Below, piece by piece: positions 1-8,233 of a stretch of 25,739 nucleotides of DNA. The notes under the pieces were generated by a model that was given only the letters and a program-made list of their open reading frames with translations, was not told where the DNA came from and ran no database searches. The stretch's first letter is position 1; every line of letters starts with the position of its first letter. Origin of the DNA: a virus; the IMG/VR virus record IMGVR_UViG_3300009180_000199, positions 1 through 25,739 of that record. The stretch is one strand, 5' to 3'. The position numbers were made by a program, and so were the translations under genes.

Positions 1-16
1 ATACAATATCTTTCAT
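1..16 (-). CDS. possible start of a further downstream gene (partial)
   Basis: An ATG on the minus strand at position 16 opens a frame of five codons (M-K-D-I-V) before the window ends. It lies 35 bases downstream of the fibre gene's stop, with an AT-rich upstream sequence and no Shine-Dalgarno motif, like the other gene starts here. With only five codons it could equally be chance. Confidence 0.25.
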
Positions 17-51
17 ATTGAAAATATATTCGTAAAAGTAAAAAAGTGAAT

Positions 52-2010
52 TTAATAAATTTTGTTTAACGTGAATATCTCTGAATATATTGAGTTTCCT
101 GCGTTATTAGTATTCCATTCAGCAGTGACAAGAAGTGTATTAGATATTGTAGTATCAAAAGTTGTGTTGTTTACAATACTGAAATTTACTCCTTCAAAGT
201 CAAGTCCTCCATTTTTAGTGTATGAAAACAATCCCCCTGATGCTATAGAACCTACACTTGCAACTCCTAATTGTCTAATAGTGAAGTTCACATCTAGTTT
301 CCAATGTTTATTAGTGGTGGCATTCATTGCCATTACCCCTGTTTCCGCTAATAATACACCCGAATCCGTTTTAATTCTAATATGTAAAGTGGCAGAACCC
401 ACACAAGATAGATGCCCTATTAACACTCCATGAAAACCATCACCCACACTAAACCCATTTGCGGGAATTATAATAGATCCTACTCCCCCACTTATTAATG
501 TAGTCTCAACAGTTGTTGCACTTACTGCAACGCTGGTTCCTGTTTGAGAAAATAAACCATATACCGTTGGTCCAGGAATTGTTTTAACTTTAACTTCACC
601 CGTTGATCCGTCTCTTGTTAAATAATTTAGGGTTGTTCCCGTATCTGTTGTTGGTGTTGATGATATGTTTAATGTTGTTGCCGTAAGTCCACTTGATATA
701 ATAGTATTACCACTTACGTGTAGTTTTTTTGATGGTGTGGTTGTCCCAATACCAACGTTACCTGTACTAGTGATATTTATTACACCAGATGATGGTGCAG
801 ACGTTCCAATACCACCTATTGACATAGTACCACCAGAAGGGGTATTAATCCAAAAAGATGTACCTAATCCATATTGTAATCTTAAACCGGTATTAGTATT
901 ACCTGACCCCCATATAAATTGATTACCATCTACTATGGACACTTTTTCACCGGGGTTTGTTATTCCAATACCAACACGACCAATTGAGTCAATTACAAAT
1001 GGTGTTGAATCAGGGTTGGTGCTATCTTCTACTAAGAATGAGTTACCGGCATTTAAATTATTTATGTGAAGTTTAGCAGTTGGTGATGTTATACCAATAC
1101 CCACATCACCTGATGAAGAGATAACCATTCTAGGTGTACTGTTTGGTCTAAATGATATACTATTACTTCCTAGAGTTCCTATAATAAACTCATTACCTGC
1201 GTTAAATAACTCATTATTATCTATACCAATACCGTTATTAATTGTACCAACTAATAATGTTGAACCTGATAAACTAGTACCACCAATTGTTGATGATCCA
1301 CTAATAGCGATTTGTAATCGTTGAGTAGGGTTTGAATTACCAATACCCACATTACCAGATGATGATATATACATTCTAGGGTTAAATTCAGTACCGAATA
1401 TAAGTTTTCCACCAGAAACTTGATTAAAAACATTTAAATTAGTACTACCAGATGTTTCATACCCAATAAAACCAAATCTACCGGCTGATATCCCTTGTGG
1501 GTAATATTCTTGATATACATGATCAATACCTTCATATCTAACAGAATTAGCGTTACCACTGATCTGTAGGGCAACTGCTGGTGTAGGTGTTCCAATACCA
1601 ACACGACCAATTGAGTCAATTACAAATGGTGTTGAATCAGGGTTTGTATCATCCTCTACTAAGAATGTATTACCTGATGTTGTGTTGTTTATATGAAGTT
1701 TTGCTGTTGGATTTGCAATCCCAACCCCTAATCTATTATTTGCTAAATCAATGGTAACCGCACTTGTAGACCCAAAATAAACATTTCCTTCATCTAAAGG
1801 GTTTATGTTAAGAGGTGAACAAGAATGGATGTTAGAAACGTATAAATCGGTAATACAATAACCTGTTATTGAGTCGAAAACTTGTGATATTTTAGCCTTA
1901 TAGGAAGATCCCGCCGGGTTTCCTTGTGATGTGTCACCTGTTATAACAATATGAATTAAATCATTTAATGTTACTCCTGTCGCTAAAGATCTGTCTGTTA
2001 AAAATGCCAT
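52..2010 (-). CDS. tail fibre-like protein with VGIG repeats
   Basis: This is a 652-residue structural protein, probably a tail fibre or distal adhesin subunit. Six copies of a short repeat of the form G-x-VGIG-x-x-x-P-x-x-x-L-x-I/V begin near residues 95, 136, 220, 302, 345 and 418. Such repeats are common in phage and Bacteroidota trimeric fibre proteins, often ahead of an S74 intramolecular chaperone domain. No S74 domain is visible here. The C-terminal 170 residues (about 483-652) are a different, beta-rich, Gly/Ser/Thr-rich segment that could be a trimeric head or receptor-binding domain. Two blocks of about 45 residues (near 101-146 and 311-356) are almost identical, reflecting an internal DNA duplication. 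The start is an ATG preceded by an A-run and no Shine-Dalgarno site. It is the last complete gene of the module, 23 bases after the 102-residue gene. The fibre role is inferred from the repeats and position; the receptor is unknown. Confidence 0.75.
   Translation of the reverse strand: MAFLTDRSLATGVTLNDLIHIVITGDTSQGNPAGSSYKAKISQVFDSITGYCITDLYVSNIHSCSPLNINPLDEGNVYFGSTSAVTIDLANNRLGVGIANPTAKLHINNTTSGNTFLVEDDTNPDSTPFVIDSIGRVGIGTPTPAVALQISGNANSVRYEGIDHVYQEYYPQGISAGRFGFIGYETSGSTNLNVFNQVSGGKLIFGTEFNPRMYISSSGNVGIGNSNPTQRLQIAISGSSTIGGTSLSGSTLLVGTINNGIGIDNNELFNAGNEFIIGTLGSNSISFRPNSTPRMVISSSGDVGIGITSPTAKLHINNLNAGNSFLVEDSTNPDSTPFVIDSIGRVGIGITNPGEKVSIVDGNQFIWGSGNTNTGLRLQYGLGTSFWINTPSGGTMSIGGIGTSAPSSGVINITSTGNVGIGTTTPSKKLHVSGNTIISSGLTATTLNISSTPTTDTGTTLNYLTRDGSTGEVKVKTIPGPTVYGLFSQTGTSVAVSATTVETTLISGGVGSIIIPANGFSVGDGFHGVLIGHLSCVGSATLHIRIKTDSGVLLAETGVMAMNATTNKHWKLDVNFTIRQLGVASVGSIASGGLFSYTKNGGLDFEGVNFSIVNNTTFDTTISNTLLVTAEWNTNNAGNSIYSEIFTLNKIY
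963..1017 (-). repeat. 55-bp direct repeat, copy 2 (in coding order)
   Basis: These 55 bases match positions 1590-1644 exactly. Both copies lie within the fibre gene, in the same frame, 627 bases (209 codons) apart. They encode the S-T-P-F-V-I-D-S-I-G-R-V-G-I-G part of the VGIG repeat units. Similarity continues less perfectly on the low-coordinate-to-high side, towards position 1081. Confidence 0.9.
1590..1644 (-). repeat. 55-bp direct repeat, copy 1 (in coding order)
   Basis: This copy is identical to positions 963-1017. The neighbouring sequence (about 1645-1711) is similar but diverged relative to 1018-1081. That pattern fits an older duplication partly homogenised by recombination, or strong constraint on this stretch only. 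Confidence 0.9.
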
Positions 2011-2033
2011 TTAAGTTTTTTTTAATAAATATT

Positions 2034-2342
2034 TTAAGTTTGGAAATCATATTCCTCGTTATCCATAAAATAAAAGTCGTCTCCGTCTTGAAATTGTTTT
2101 ATTGTAAGAGATTGTTGTGTACAATCAACTATTTTAAATATTTCACAACCTAACGAGTCAATTAGTTTTATACCAACCGCAGGTGCGGTGTTAAATTGTG
2201 ATGGTATTGTTAATACTATTGTTGGTGGTTGTGGTGGTAACACATTTGCAACCAAAACACATTGATTACCATAGACATCACAAACAAACACATTATATGA
2301 TGTGAAAATAAAACTTGTTGTTTGTATCTGTATCTGTGCCAT
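2034..2342 (-). CDS. small structural protein sharing a Cys-pair domain with the upstream gene
   Basis: This 102-residue protein has no recognised family. Residues from about 12 to 70 align with the N-terminal 70 residues of the 730-residue protein encoded just upstream. Both have a V-x-V-C strand, a second Cys about 7-8 residues later, a proline-rich turn, an I-P motif, then V-G/K-I-K-x-I-D-x-x-x-C-E. The two are therefore paralogous domains, one standing alone and one at the head of a longer adhesin-like protein. Its C-terminus is acidic and aromatic (D-D-F-Y-F-M-D-N-E-E-Y-D-F). The start overlaps the upstream stop by one base (TAATG), so translation is probably coupled. No signal peptide or membrane segment is seen. 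A role as a small tail or fibre adaptor is only a guess from context. Confidence 0.75.
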   Translation of the reverse strand: MAQIQIQTTSFIFTSYNVFVCDVYGNQCVLVANVLPPQPPTIVLTIPSQFNTAPAVGIKLIDSLGCEIFKIVDCTQQSLTIKQFQDGDDFYFMDNEEYDFQT

Positions 2343-4534
2343 TATATAAAATAAGTTGGGTCTATTATGTTTGGTACTCCTCCAATGTTTTCGTAAATTT
2401 TAAATAGGGTTGTTACGTACTGTGAGGGATATGTTGCGGTATCATATGTCCATATTTCAAAGTCACCACTTAAACTTGTTATTCTAAATTGATAACAAAC
2501 CATTGTCCAACTATATGTTCCAAGATTTTTAGTTGGTGTGTAGTTATAAAAATAAAAATTAGATAGGTCACATGTTTCGGCACTTAAAGATGGTATTGTC
2601 GTTAGTGGTGATCCGGAATATGGGATTGTTTGAATAACATATTTTGGGATCTCCACAGAAGCGGTCACAGTAGTTGAGGAAAAAGTATTAGTAGATGAGT
2701 TTAGTAATCTAAAACGGTAAAACGGATTATCTACTTTTGATCCAGTATTGGTTATAATTGATATATTATTTGTTACTGCCGTTGAGGAATTGTTTATAAA
2801 ATCACATATCCCATTTGTATAACCACTACAATTAATGTCACAACTTCCCCACGTTAAAGAATTTGAGATTGTTGGCATTGTAATTGACATTGTCCAAGGA
2901 CCGGTCCCTCCTGTTGTTACTACTGAAGATGGGTGAATGTAGTATTCTTGGAATCCAGTTATATCCCCACATTGTTGTGTGCCTGAAGCTAATGGTATTC
3001 TAAGATTAAAAAATCTATAATAATCAATATCTAATGGGTTTGTTGGGTTTCCCGAATAAGAAGTATAAAAATTATCCCAACTAAAGTTATAATGTTCTAA
3101 ATCAGAATATGTATTAAATGTCATGACAATTAAACCCTCACCAAGAACCACAGATTTATCATATGTAATTGTATTTGTATTTGGAACATCACAAGTCGGG
3201 GTAAATATATTAAAGAATGGGTTTCCACATGTAGTTATTGGGTTATAATATAAAATTGACGTGTTTAAATCATATGGTACTGTATCATAAATAAACCCAT
3301 TTATACTTCCATTATATGACGTACCGTCAATAAATCCATTATCGGTATTTAGATATCTAAAAATATTACTATCGTTACATCCCGAAATTTTAAATCCATA
3401 ATAATACCCATCACATGGTTGTGAAATTTTATTTATGGTAGATTCGACAATTCTAATTGGGGGTATTAATGTATCGTAACACAATTCACAATCAAAAGTC
3501 TCTAAACACTCACACAGTAATCCCCAATTTGTGTTATTATTTAAAGGGTTAGGGGTTATTTCTATTTCTAAATAATCCCCACTATTTACAGTAATTCCTG
3601 TTAAACATAAAACTTTTGGGAAAAGCGTATATGTTGTTAGGTTTTTTATAGTTTTTGGGGTAACTAATGGACTAAAATTTGTTTCTGATTGGTTCATCCC
3701 CATACTAATATACTCCAAAACTATAGGGACAGAATAATTAGACCCAAAAAAAGTAATTTTTAAGTCATCATAAATTTGTTGTCCCTTAAATGAATAAGCA
3801 AAATATGGCTTTAATGGATCCAAAGCAAATGTTGTCACAACAGGTTGTGGTGTTATACTTGTGGTGGCACTAAAACTAAACCCGTGAGAATAATAAGGAC
3901 TTGTTGATCCAGGTCCGTTATCACAAGTTAACGCATCTACATTAACTGTAGTAGAGTTAAAACAATTAAGGTCCGTATATTCCGTTCCATTTAATTTAAT
4001 TTTTTGTATTACAGGAGTATAAACTCCGGCAACTATAGGAACTTCGCTTGATCCTGTTAATGGGTGTGTATATAAATAATCACCAACATAATCCGTCCCA
4101 TATCCTGACGTGAAAGCAACTGTTGTACTTACAATTCCAGGTCCGTACCATTCAATGACGTAATCAGTTACACTAGGATCACAACTTGCGGTAATTATTC
4201 CCACTGAAATTACTCCTATTGGGTTTGTATCATAAAAATCAAATCCAATATCACAACTAACACATAATGGATTAATGGTTGTTGTTGATGTTGTCGATGT
4301 TGATGTCGTGGTCGTTCCTTGGAACGTTTGACAATATTCACAATTTGCTGCGTCTATAATTTTAACACCAAAAGATGAATATCCACTATATGGTCCTGGA
4401 ATTGTTATTGTTGCGGGGACAGAACTAATTGTATCAACTAAAGTACAATCTATATCAGGACAATCTCTACATACATACACATCAACAGGATATGTTACTT
4501 GTGATATATTTGTTATATTAACTTCTAAAGGCAT
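2342..4534 (-). CDS. Cys-rich putative tail adhesin
   Basis: This is a 730-residue protein of unknown family. An N-terminal domain of about 70 residues is shared with the 102-residue protein downstream. A Thr/Ser-only linker follows (about residues 74-86, T-T-T-T-S-T-S-T-T-S-T-T-T), and then a long beta-rich, Asn/Thr/Tyr-rich region. I count about 25 cysteines, several in C-x2-C or close pairs (for example V-C-R-D-C, N-C-E-Y-C, L-C-V-S-C, E-C-L-E-T-F-D-C-E-L-C). This is unusually many for a virion protein made in the cytoplasm. The linker-then-domains layout resembles modular phage adhesins. It follows the SprB-repeat gene after 27 AT-rich bases and overlaps the next gene by one base. No signal peptide is present, as expected for a virion component. 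A receptor-binding role is inferred from layout and location only. Confidence 0.7.
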   Translation of the reverse strand: MPLEVNITNISQVTYPVDVYVCRDCPDIDCTLVDTISSVPATITIPGPYSGYSSFGVKIIDAANCEYCQTFQGTTTTSTSTTSTTTINPLCVSCDIGFDFYDTNPIGVISVGIITASCDPSVTDYVIEWYGPGIVSTTVAFTSGYGTDYVGDYLYTHPLTGSSEVPIVAGVYTPVIQKIKLNGTEYTDLNCFNSTTVNVDALTCDNGPGSTSPYYSHGFSFSATTSITPQPVVTTFALDPLKPYFAYSFKGQQIYDDLKITFFGSNYSVPIVLEYISMGMNQSETNFSPLVTPKTIKNLTTYTLFPKVLCLTGITVNSGDYLEIEITPNPLNNNTNWGLLCECLETFDCELCYDTLIPPIRIVESTINKISQPCDGYYYGFKISGCNDSNIFRYLNTDNGFIDGTSYNGSINGFIYDTVPYDLNTSILYYNPITTCGNPFFNIFTPTCDVPNTNTITYDKSVVLGEGLIVMTFNTYSDLEHYNFSWDNFYTSYSGNPTNPLDIDYYRFFNLRIPLASGTQQCGDITGFQEYYIHPSSVVTTGGTGPWTMSITMPTISNSLTWGSCDINCSGYTNGICDFINNSSTAVTNNISIITNTGSKVDNPFYRFRLLNSSTNTFSSTTVTASVEIPKYVIQTIPYSGSPLTTIPSLSAETCDLSNFYFYNYTPTKNLGTYSWTMVCYQFRITSLSGDFEIWTYDTATYPSQYVTTLFKIYENIGGVPNIIDPTYFI

Positions 4535-4561
4535 ATATTATATATGTTTAATTTTATTTTT

Positions 4562-7500
4562 TTAAGGTATAAAACTTATTGTTTCACACGATGATATTTG
4601 AGATGCCCCCCCAAACGGTATTGTTGCGGTTTGTAAATATGTTAAAGTATATGGTGAATTTTCATCTATTTGATAGACTTCTCCCCCATTATTTAATATA
4701 TGTATTTTACCTGAGTCAGTGAATAAACCGTATGGGTTTAGTATGGTTGGGGATATTAATTGGTCAAATTCTAATGTTCCTGTTGAGTAGTCATACTGTG
4801 AAATATATCTGTCAAACCCAATTTGGGTTGTTAATATTAATTTATTACTTGTTGTATAAATAAAATCCCCTGAAATTGTTCTACCCGCAGGTATATTAAA
4901 TTTATTTGTTACTATGGGACTAACACCACTTATATCAATTTCTACCACAGTTTGAGGGGTACTAAAATTTGTAACTCCTGTTGTTGTGATAAGAGTAGTA
5001 TCATCAATTGCGGTTAATCCAGCACCAATAGTGCAGTTACTAATAACAATATTTCTATTGTAAGACCCACTAAATGGACTTAAAATTATGTCATATTCTG
5101 TTATTGCACTTGTGGATGCATAACTTAACCACATTTTATTTGAGGTATGTGCAATATCTCCAGGTCCAGCATCTAAAGTTCCACTTATAAATGGTGTTAA
5201 TAATATATTAGTATTTGTTAATGGATAATAAACATATATACTATTGTCCAAATAAAAAGATGTCATTATATCACATGTCAATAAATTTGGTGGTGTAGGA
5301 GGTATAGGGGATGGGGTTGGTGTAACAGGAGGCCCACAAACATCGGCAACACAAGTATATAGAGATAAACTATAACCACCTGTACCACTATCTAATGTAG
5401 GTACGGTACTTGCACAAACATATGTTGTTGCGCCTCTTCCAACCCCAACTCCCTGAGGAATAGGTTTACAATCGGTATAACTAAATGTTGACCCAGTTGA
5501 TGCCGAACCACCACTTAACTCATAACAATCACAAGGAAAGGCCGGAGTTTGGGTTGGTGTTGGTGTTACTGTTGGTGTTGGTGTTGGATTTAAACAGTTA
5601 CCCAAGGTTGAGTCTTCTATTACACATCCAAAGGCAATCATAAGATCAGTAACCCATGGATACGTTACATTACTTTCTGGAAAATATGATGGATTATCAT
5701 TATGTTGTAAAATTATTGTTGGTGCCGAAATGTTAACATGTTCCCATCTGTTTGTTATATCATTCCAATATACAATACTGTTACAACTTGTTGTACAGTC
5801 TGATTGATAAATTATATAGTATGGTTTACCGTTTATTATACCAACAGGATTTAAACTACAATCCCAAGAAGGTAATACCATTAAGTCAGTATTTACGGTA
5901 AAACACATAATTGTTGCGGGAGTTGCGGTTGGGGTTAACGTTGGTGTAGGTGTAACGGTTGGTGTTGGCGTTAATGTGGGCCCCACTAATGTCATATCTG
6001 CATTAAACCCTAAACATTCAGGTGCCTTACCACAATCTTTACAAGAAATTAAATATTCAATTAGTAAATTGATTTTAACGTTTGTATCCCCTAAATCATT
6101 AAAATTTGTTAACTGACAATCCTTAATTTTCTCATTACAGTTATTTGTGATTGTTATCTTATTTTTTCCAAGATCAATTATAACATCACCAATTTCAGGA
6201 TATTCTTGTATTGTGTCTTTAAGACTTTGTATCCATATTGTGTCCGCATATTGAGCAAAACTACCACCTGTATATGTATAAAATAAATCTTCTTTTATAA
6301 CCCCATCGATTTCTACTTGGGTTCTGAATGTCGCATTTACAATATAACAACCAATATCTCCTGATGTTAGATCAAAAAACCCTTCATTCATCATTTGTAG
6401 TATTCCTCTCTTACCATATATTCCGGTATTAACAAAATCATCAGAACATACTGTATATGAAGCATAACTAGTTGTTAATTCAGTACCATTTAATATTATT
6501 GTATCACTTTTTAAACAACCTTCACTATCTGTCACTAATACAGAGTAATTTCCATTTGATAACCCCGTTAAATGTAGTCCTGTTTGAGCCCCAACATTTG
6601 AACTCCAAACAATTGTGAAAGGTGGTACTCCACTTGTTATATTTAAATAAATTTCACCGTCATTACCAATAGTTGGTTGTACACCAACTAAAGTAAAATC
6701 AACAGGTTGGGAATCTGCAATATAGAAATTTTCAGTTTGTGTACAGGTAGGTGATCCCGAATCTGTTACTGTTGCAACATAAAACCCAGAACTTAAATTG
6801 TTAAATACATTTGTTAATTGGGTTGTTGTTGTAACGGGTGTTCCTCCTGATAAATTATATGATAACGGTAATGTTCCTCCTGAAGTAGCGGTTATTATTG
6901 CGGTACCATTATTTAAACCACATGTTGTATCTGAATAACTTACTGATATTTCATATTTATTTACATTTACAACAGTAAAATGTCCAGTATATATACATCC
7001 CGAATTATTAGGGACATCTTGTATTAATATTGTATAACTTCCACTTTCTAAACCAAAAAAATCACAAATTGAGTTTGTGGTAGTTACGGTAGAATTTCCG
7101 TTGAAGTCATATAAAGTGTATTGGTAGTTTCCCGGAGATAGTCCATTATTTAATTCTATGTGAACAGATCCATCACTTGAATTACAATTAGAGTTTGTTA
7201 CTGACATTGTCGTAACAATAAAACCATTTGGTGTTAATAACGAAACGGAACTTATCACATTACAAAGTCCTGCATCTGTTACTGACACTGTAAATACTCC
7301 CGAAGATAAACCTGTAAAAGTATAGATATTACTATACTGTATTGTTATTTCACCGTTTGAACCTGAAAAATAATAAGGTGCGGTTCCTCCTGAAACAATA
7401 ACCTCAACCTCTCCATCATTTGAAAAACAAGAGGGTTGTATTGTTGTTAACATTGCGGCAACTCCCAAATCAGGAACATCAGATAGTACAACACTTTTAG

Positions 7501-8233
7501 TTATCGTACATCCTTCAAAGTCGGTTATTGTAAGTGTGTAGGTTCCCAAAGTTAGTCCTGTAACTTCAGGGCCTGTTTGCGTTCCAACATTAGGACTCCA
7601 ACTATACGTATAAGGCGGATTTCCTGTTAGACCTGTCACAAATATTTTTCCTGTACCATCAATAGGTACACAACTTGCATCATTTACAACATATAGACCA
7701 AAGTCCAAAGGACTTGTTTCTTTAATTAAACAAACTTCACTTCTTCCTGTACATCCACCACCATCATCACCGATCACATAATATAGTCCTGGTGAAAGAT
7801 TTGTAAAAACATTACTTGTACTGTCACCACTTGTTATATACCCTAAAGTGTTTTCGTATAAATAAAACGATCCAACACCATAATAATTTGTTGTTGATGC
7901 GGTAATCGTACCATTATTTAGTCCACAAGTAGTCCCACTACTTTCTATAGACACACAGGTTCCTGAAGATATTGTAAATTCAACATATCTAGGAATAAAA
8001 GGTGGTTCTAAACAACTATCTATAATCTCTAAAATATAAGTATCAGGAGTTAGACCTGTAACAAAATAAGTTGTTGTATTTGATGATAGCGGTAATAAAC
8101 CTGATGTTGATATCTCACTTACAGTATAATTTGGGGATCCTCCTGTAATAGAAAAGGAAACTCCCCCAAATCCTGAGTTTGTGCAGTCTCCACTTACACT
8201 ATAATTATATATATTTATTGACCCACAACTCAT
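4562..8233 (-). CDS. mosaic tail adhesin: SprB-like repeats, Pro-Thr linkers, propeller-like end
   Basis: This 1223-residue protein is built from distinct modules. Residues 1-582 form seven SprB-like repeats of about 75-90 residues. The typical unit is C-x-x-x-x-G-x-I/V, then a GG-x-x-P-Y turn, then L-x-x-G-x-Y-x-x-x-V/I-x-D-x-x-G-C (for example residues 188-242 and 269-324). SprB repeats are known from the cell-surface gliding adhesin of Flavobacterium. Residues 583-750 are an unrecognised domain. Three Pro-Thr linkers (about 752-773, 882-897, 969-982) separate two Cys-containing domains from a final region (983-1223). That region shows four or more blade-like units such as I-T-E-Y-D-I and I-S-Q-Y-D-Y, suggesting a beta-propeller. 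No signal peptide or sorting signal is present, which argues for a virion rather than host-surface protein. Its ATG overlaps the upstream stop (ATGA). Host-surface binding is inferred. Confidence 0.8.
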   Translation of the reverse strand: MSCGSINIYNYSVSGDCTNSGFGGVSFSITGGSPNYTVSEISTSGLLPLSSNTTTYFVTGLTPDTYILEIIDSCLEPPFIPRYVEFTISSGTCVSIESSGTTCGLNNGTITASTTNYYGVGSFYLYENTLGYITSGDSTSNVFTNLSPGLYYVIGDDGGGCTGRSEVCLIKETSPLDFGLYVVNDASCVPIDGTGKIFVTGLTGNPPYTYSWSPNVGTQTGPEVTGLTLGTYTLTITDFEGCTITKSVVLSDVPDLGVAAMLTTIQPSCFSNDGEVEVIVSGGTAPYYFSGSNGEITIQYSNIYTFTGLSSGVFTVSVTDAGLCNVISSVSLLTPNGFIVTTMSVTNSNCNSSDGSVHIELNNGLSPGNYQYTLYDFNGNSTVTTTNSICDFFGLESGSYTILIQDVPNNSGCIYTGHFTVVNVNKYEISVSYSDTTCGLNNGTAIITATSGGTLPLSYNLSGGTPVTTTTQLTNVFNNLSSGFYVATVTDSGSPTCTQTENFYIADSQPVDFTLVGVQPTIGNDGEIYLNITSGVPPFTIVWSSNVGAQTGLHLTGLSNGNYSVLVTDSEGCLKSDTIILNGTELTTSYASYTVCSDDFVNTGIYGKRGILQMMNEGFFDLTSGDIGCYIVNATFRTQVEIDGVIKEDLFYTYTGGSFAQYADTIWIQSLKDTIQEYPEIGDVIIDLGKNKITITNNCNEKIKDCQLTNFNDLGDTNVKINLLIEYLISCKDCGKAPECLGFNADMTLVGPTLTPTPTVTPTPTLTPTATPATIMCFTVNTDLMVLPSWDCSLNPVGIINGKPYYIIYQSDCTTSCNSIVYWNDITNRWEHVNISAPTIILQHNDNPSYFPESNVTYPWVTDLMIAFGCVIEDSTLGNCLNPTPTPTVTPTPTQTPAFPCDCYELSGGSASTGSTFSYTDCKPIPQGVGVGRGATTYVCASTVPTLDSGTGGYSLSLYTCVADVCGPPVTPTPSPIPPTPPNLLTCDIMTSFYLDNSIYVYYPLTNTNILLTPFISGTLDAGPGDIAHTSNKMWLSYASTSAITEYDIILSPFSGSYNRNIVISNCTIGAGLTAIDDTTLITTTGVTNFSTPQTVVEIDISGVSPIVTNKFNIPAGRTISGDFIYTTSNKLILTTQIGFDRYISQYDYSTGTLEFDQLISPTILNPYGLFTDSGKIHILNNGGEVYQIDENSPYTLTYLQTATIPFGGASQISSCETISFIP
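5288..5329 (-). repeat. Pro-Thr linker repeat 3
   Basis: Low-complexity coding repeat for about 14 residues of the T-P-T-P-S-P-I-P-P-T-P type. It separates a Cys-containing domain from the propeller-like end of the 1223-residue protein. It is the least regular of the three linkers. Confidence 0.8.
5543..5590 (-). repeat. Pro-Thr linker repeat 2
   Basis: Low-complexity coding repeat for about 16 residues (P-T-P-T-P-T-V-T-P-T-P-T-Q-T-P). On the plus strand it appears as reiterated GTTGGT units. It is near-identical in codon pattern to the linker at 5915-5980, so the two could recombine or slip. Confidence 0.85.
5915..5980 (-). repeat. Pro-Thr linker repeat 1
   Basis: Low-complexity coding repeat for about 22 residues (P-T-L-T-P-T-P-T-V-T-P-T-P-T-L-T-P-T-A-T-P). 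It marks the boundary between the unrecognised middle domain and the first Cys-containing module of the 1223-residue protein. Confidence 0.85.
6488..8233 (-). repeat. array of seven SprB-like protein repeats
   Basis: These bases encode residues 1-582, seven diverged tandem units of about 75-90 residues. Approximate units by residue are 1-93, 94-173, 174-252, 255-333, 338-422, 427-505 and 510-582. The third and seventh are the most alike, sharing P-P-Y/F-T, S-x-N-V-G-x-Q-T-G and T-D-x-E-G-C. The units are repeats at protein level; I see no long perfect DNA repeats. Confidence 0.8.

Noticed and set aside
4-20. Short hairpin CAATAT / ATATTG as a terminator after the fibre gene
   Set aside because: The stem is only 6 bp with one G-C pair and is not followed by a T-run on the coding strand; it also covers a possible next start codon.
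62-922. Plus-strand open frames of 123 and 85 codons opposite the fibre gene
   Set aside because: They are antisense to a long repeat-containing gene with clear VGIG motifs, their translations show no family pattern, and they have no plausible start context.
1251-1619. Two minus-strand frames of about 60 codons within the fibre gene
   Set aside because: They are out-of-frame readings of the same strand, low in complexity and without their own start context.
4562-8233. The SprB-repeat gene as a captured host surface protein rather than a virion part
   Set aside because: It lacks a signal peptide and a C-terminal sorting domain, and it overlaps the upstream tail gene by 4 bases, so a virion role is more likely.
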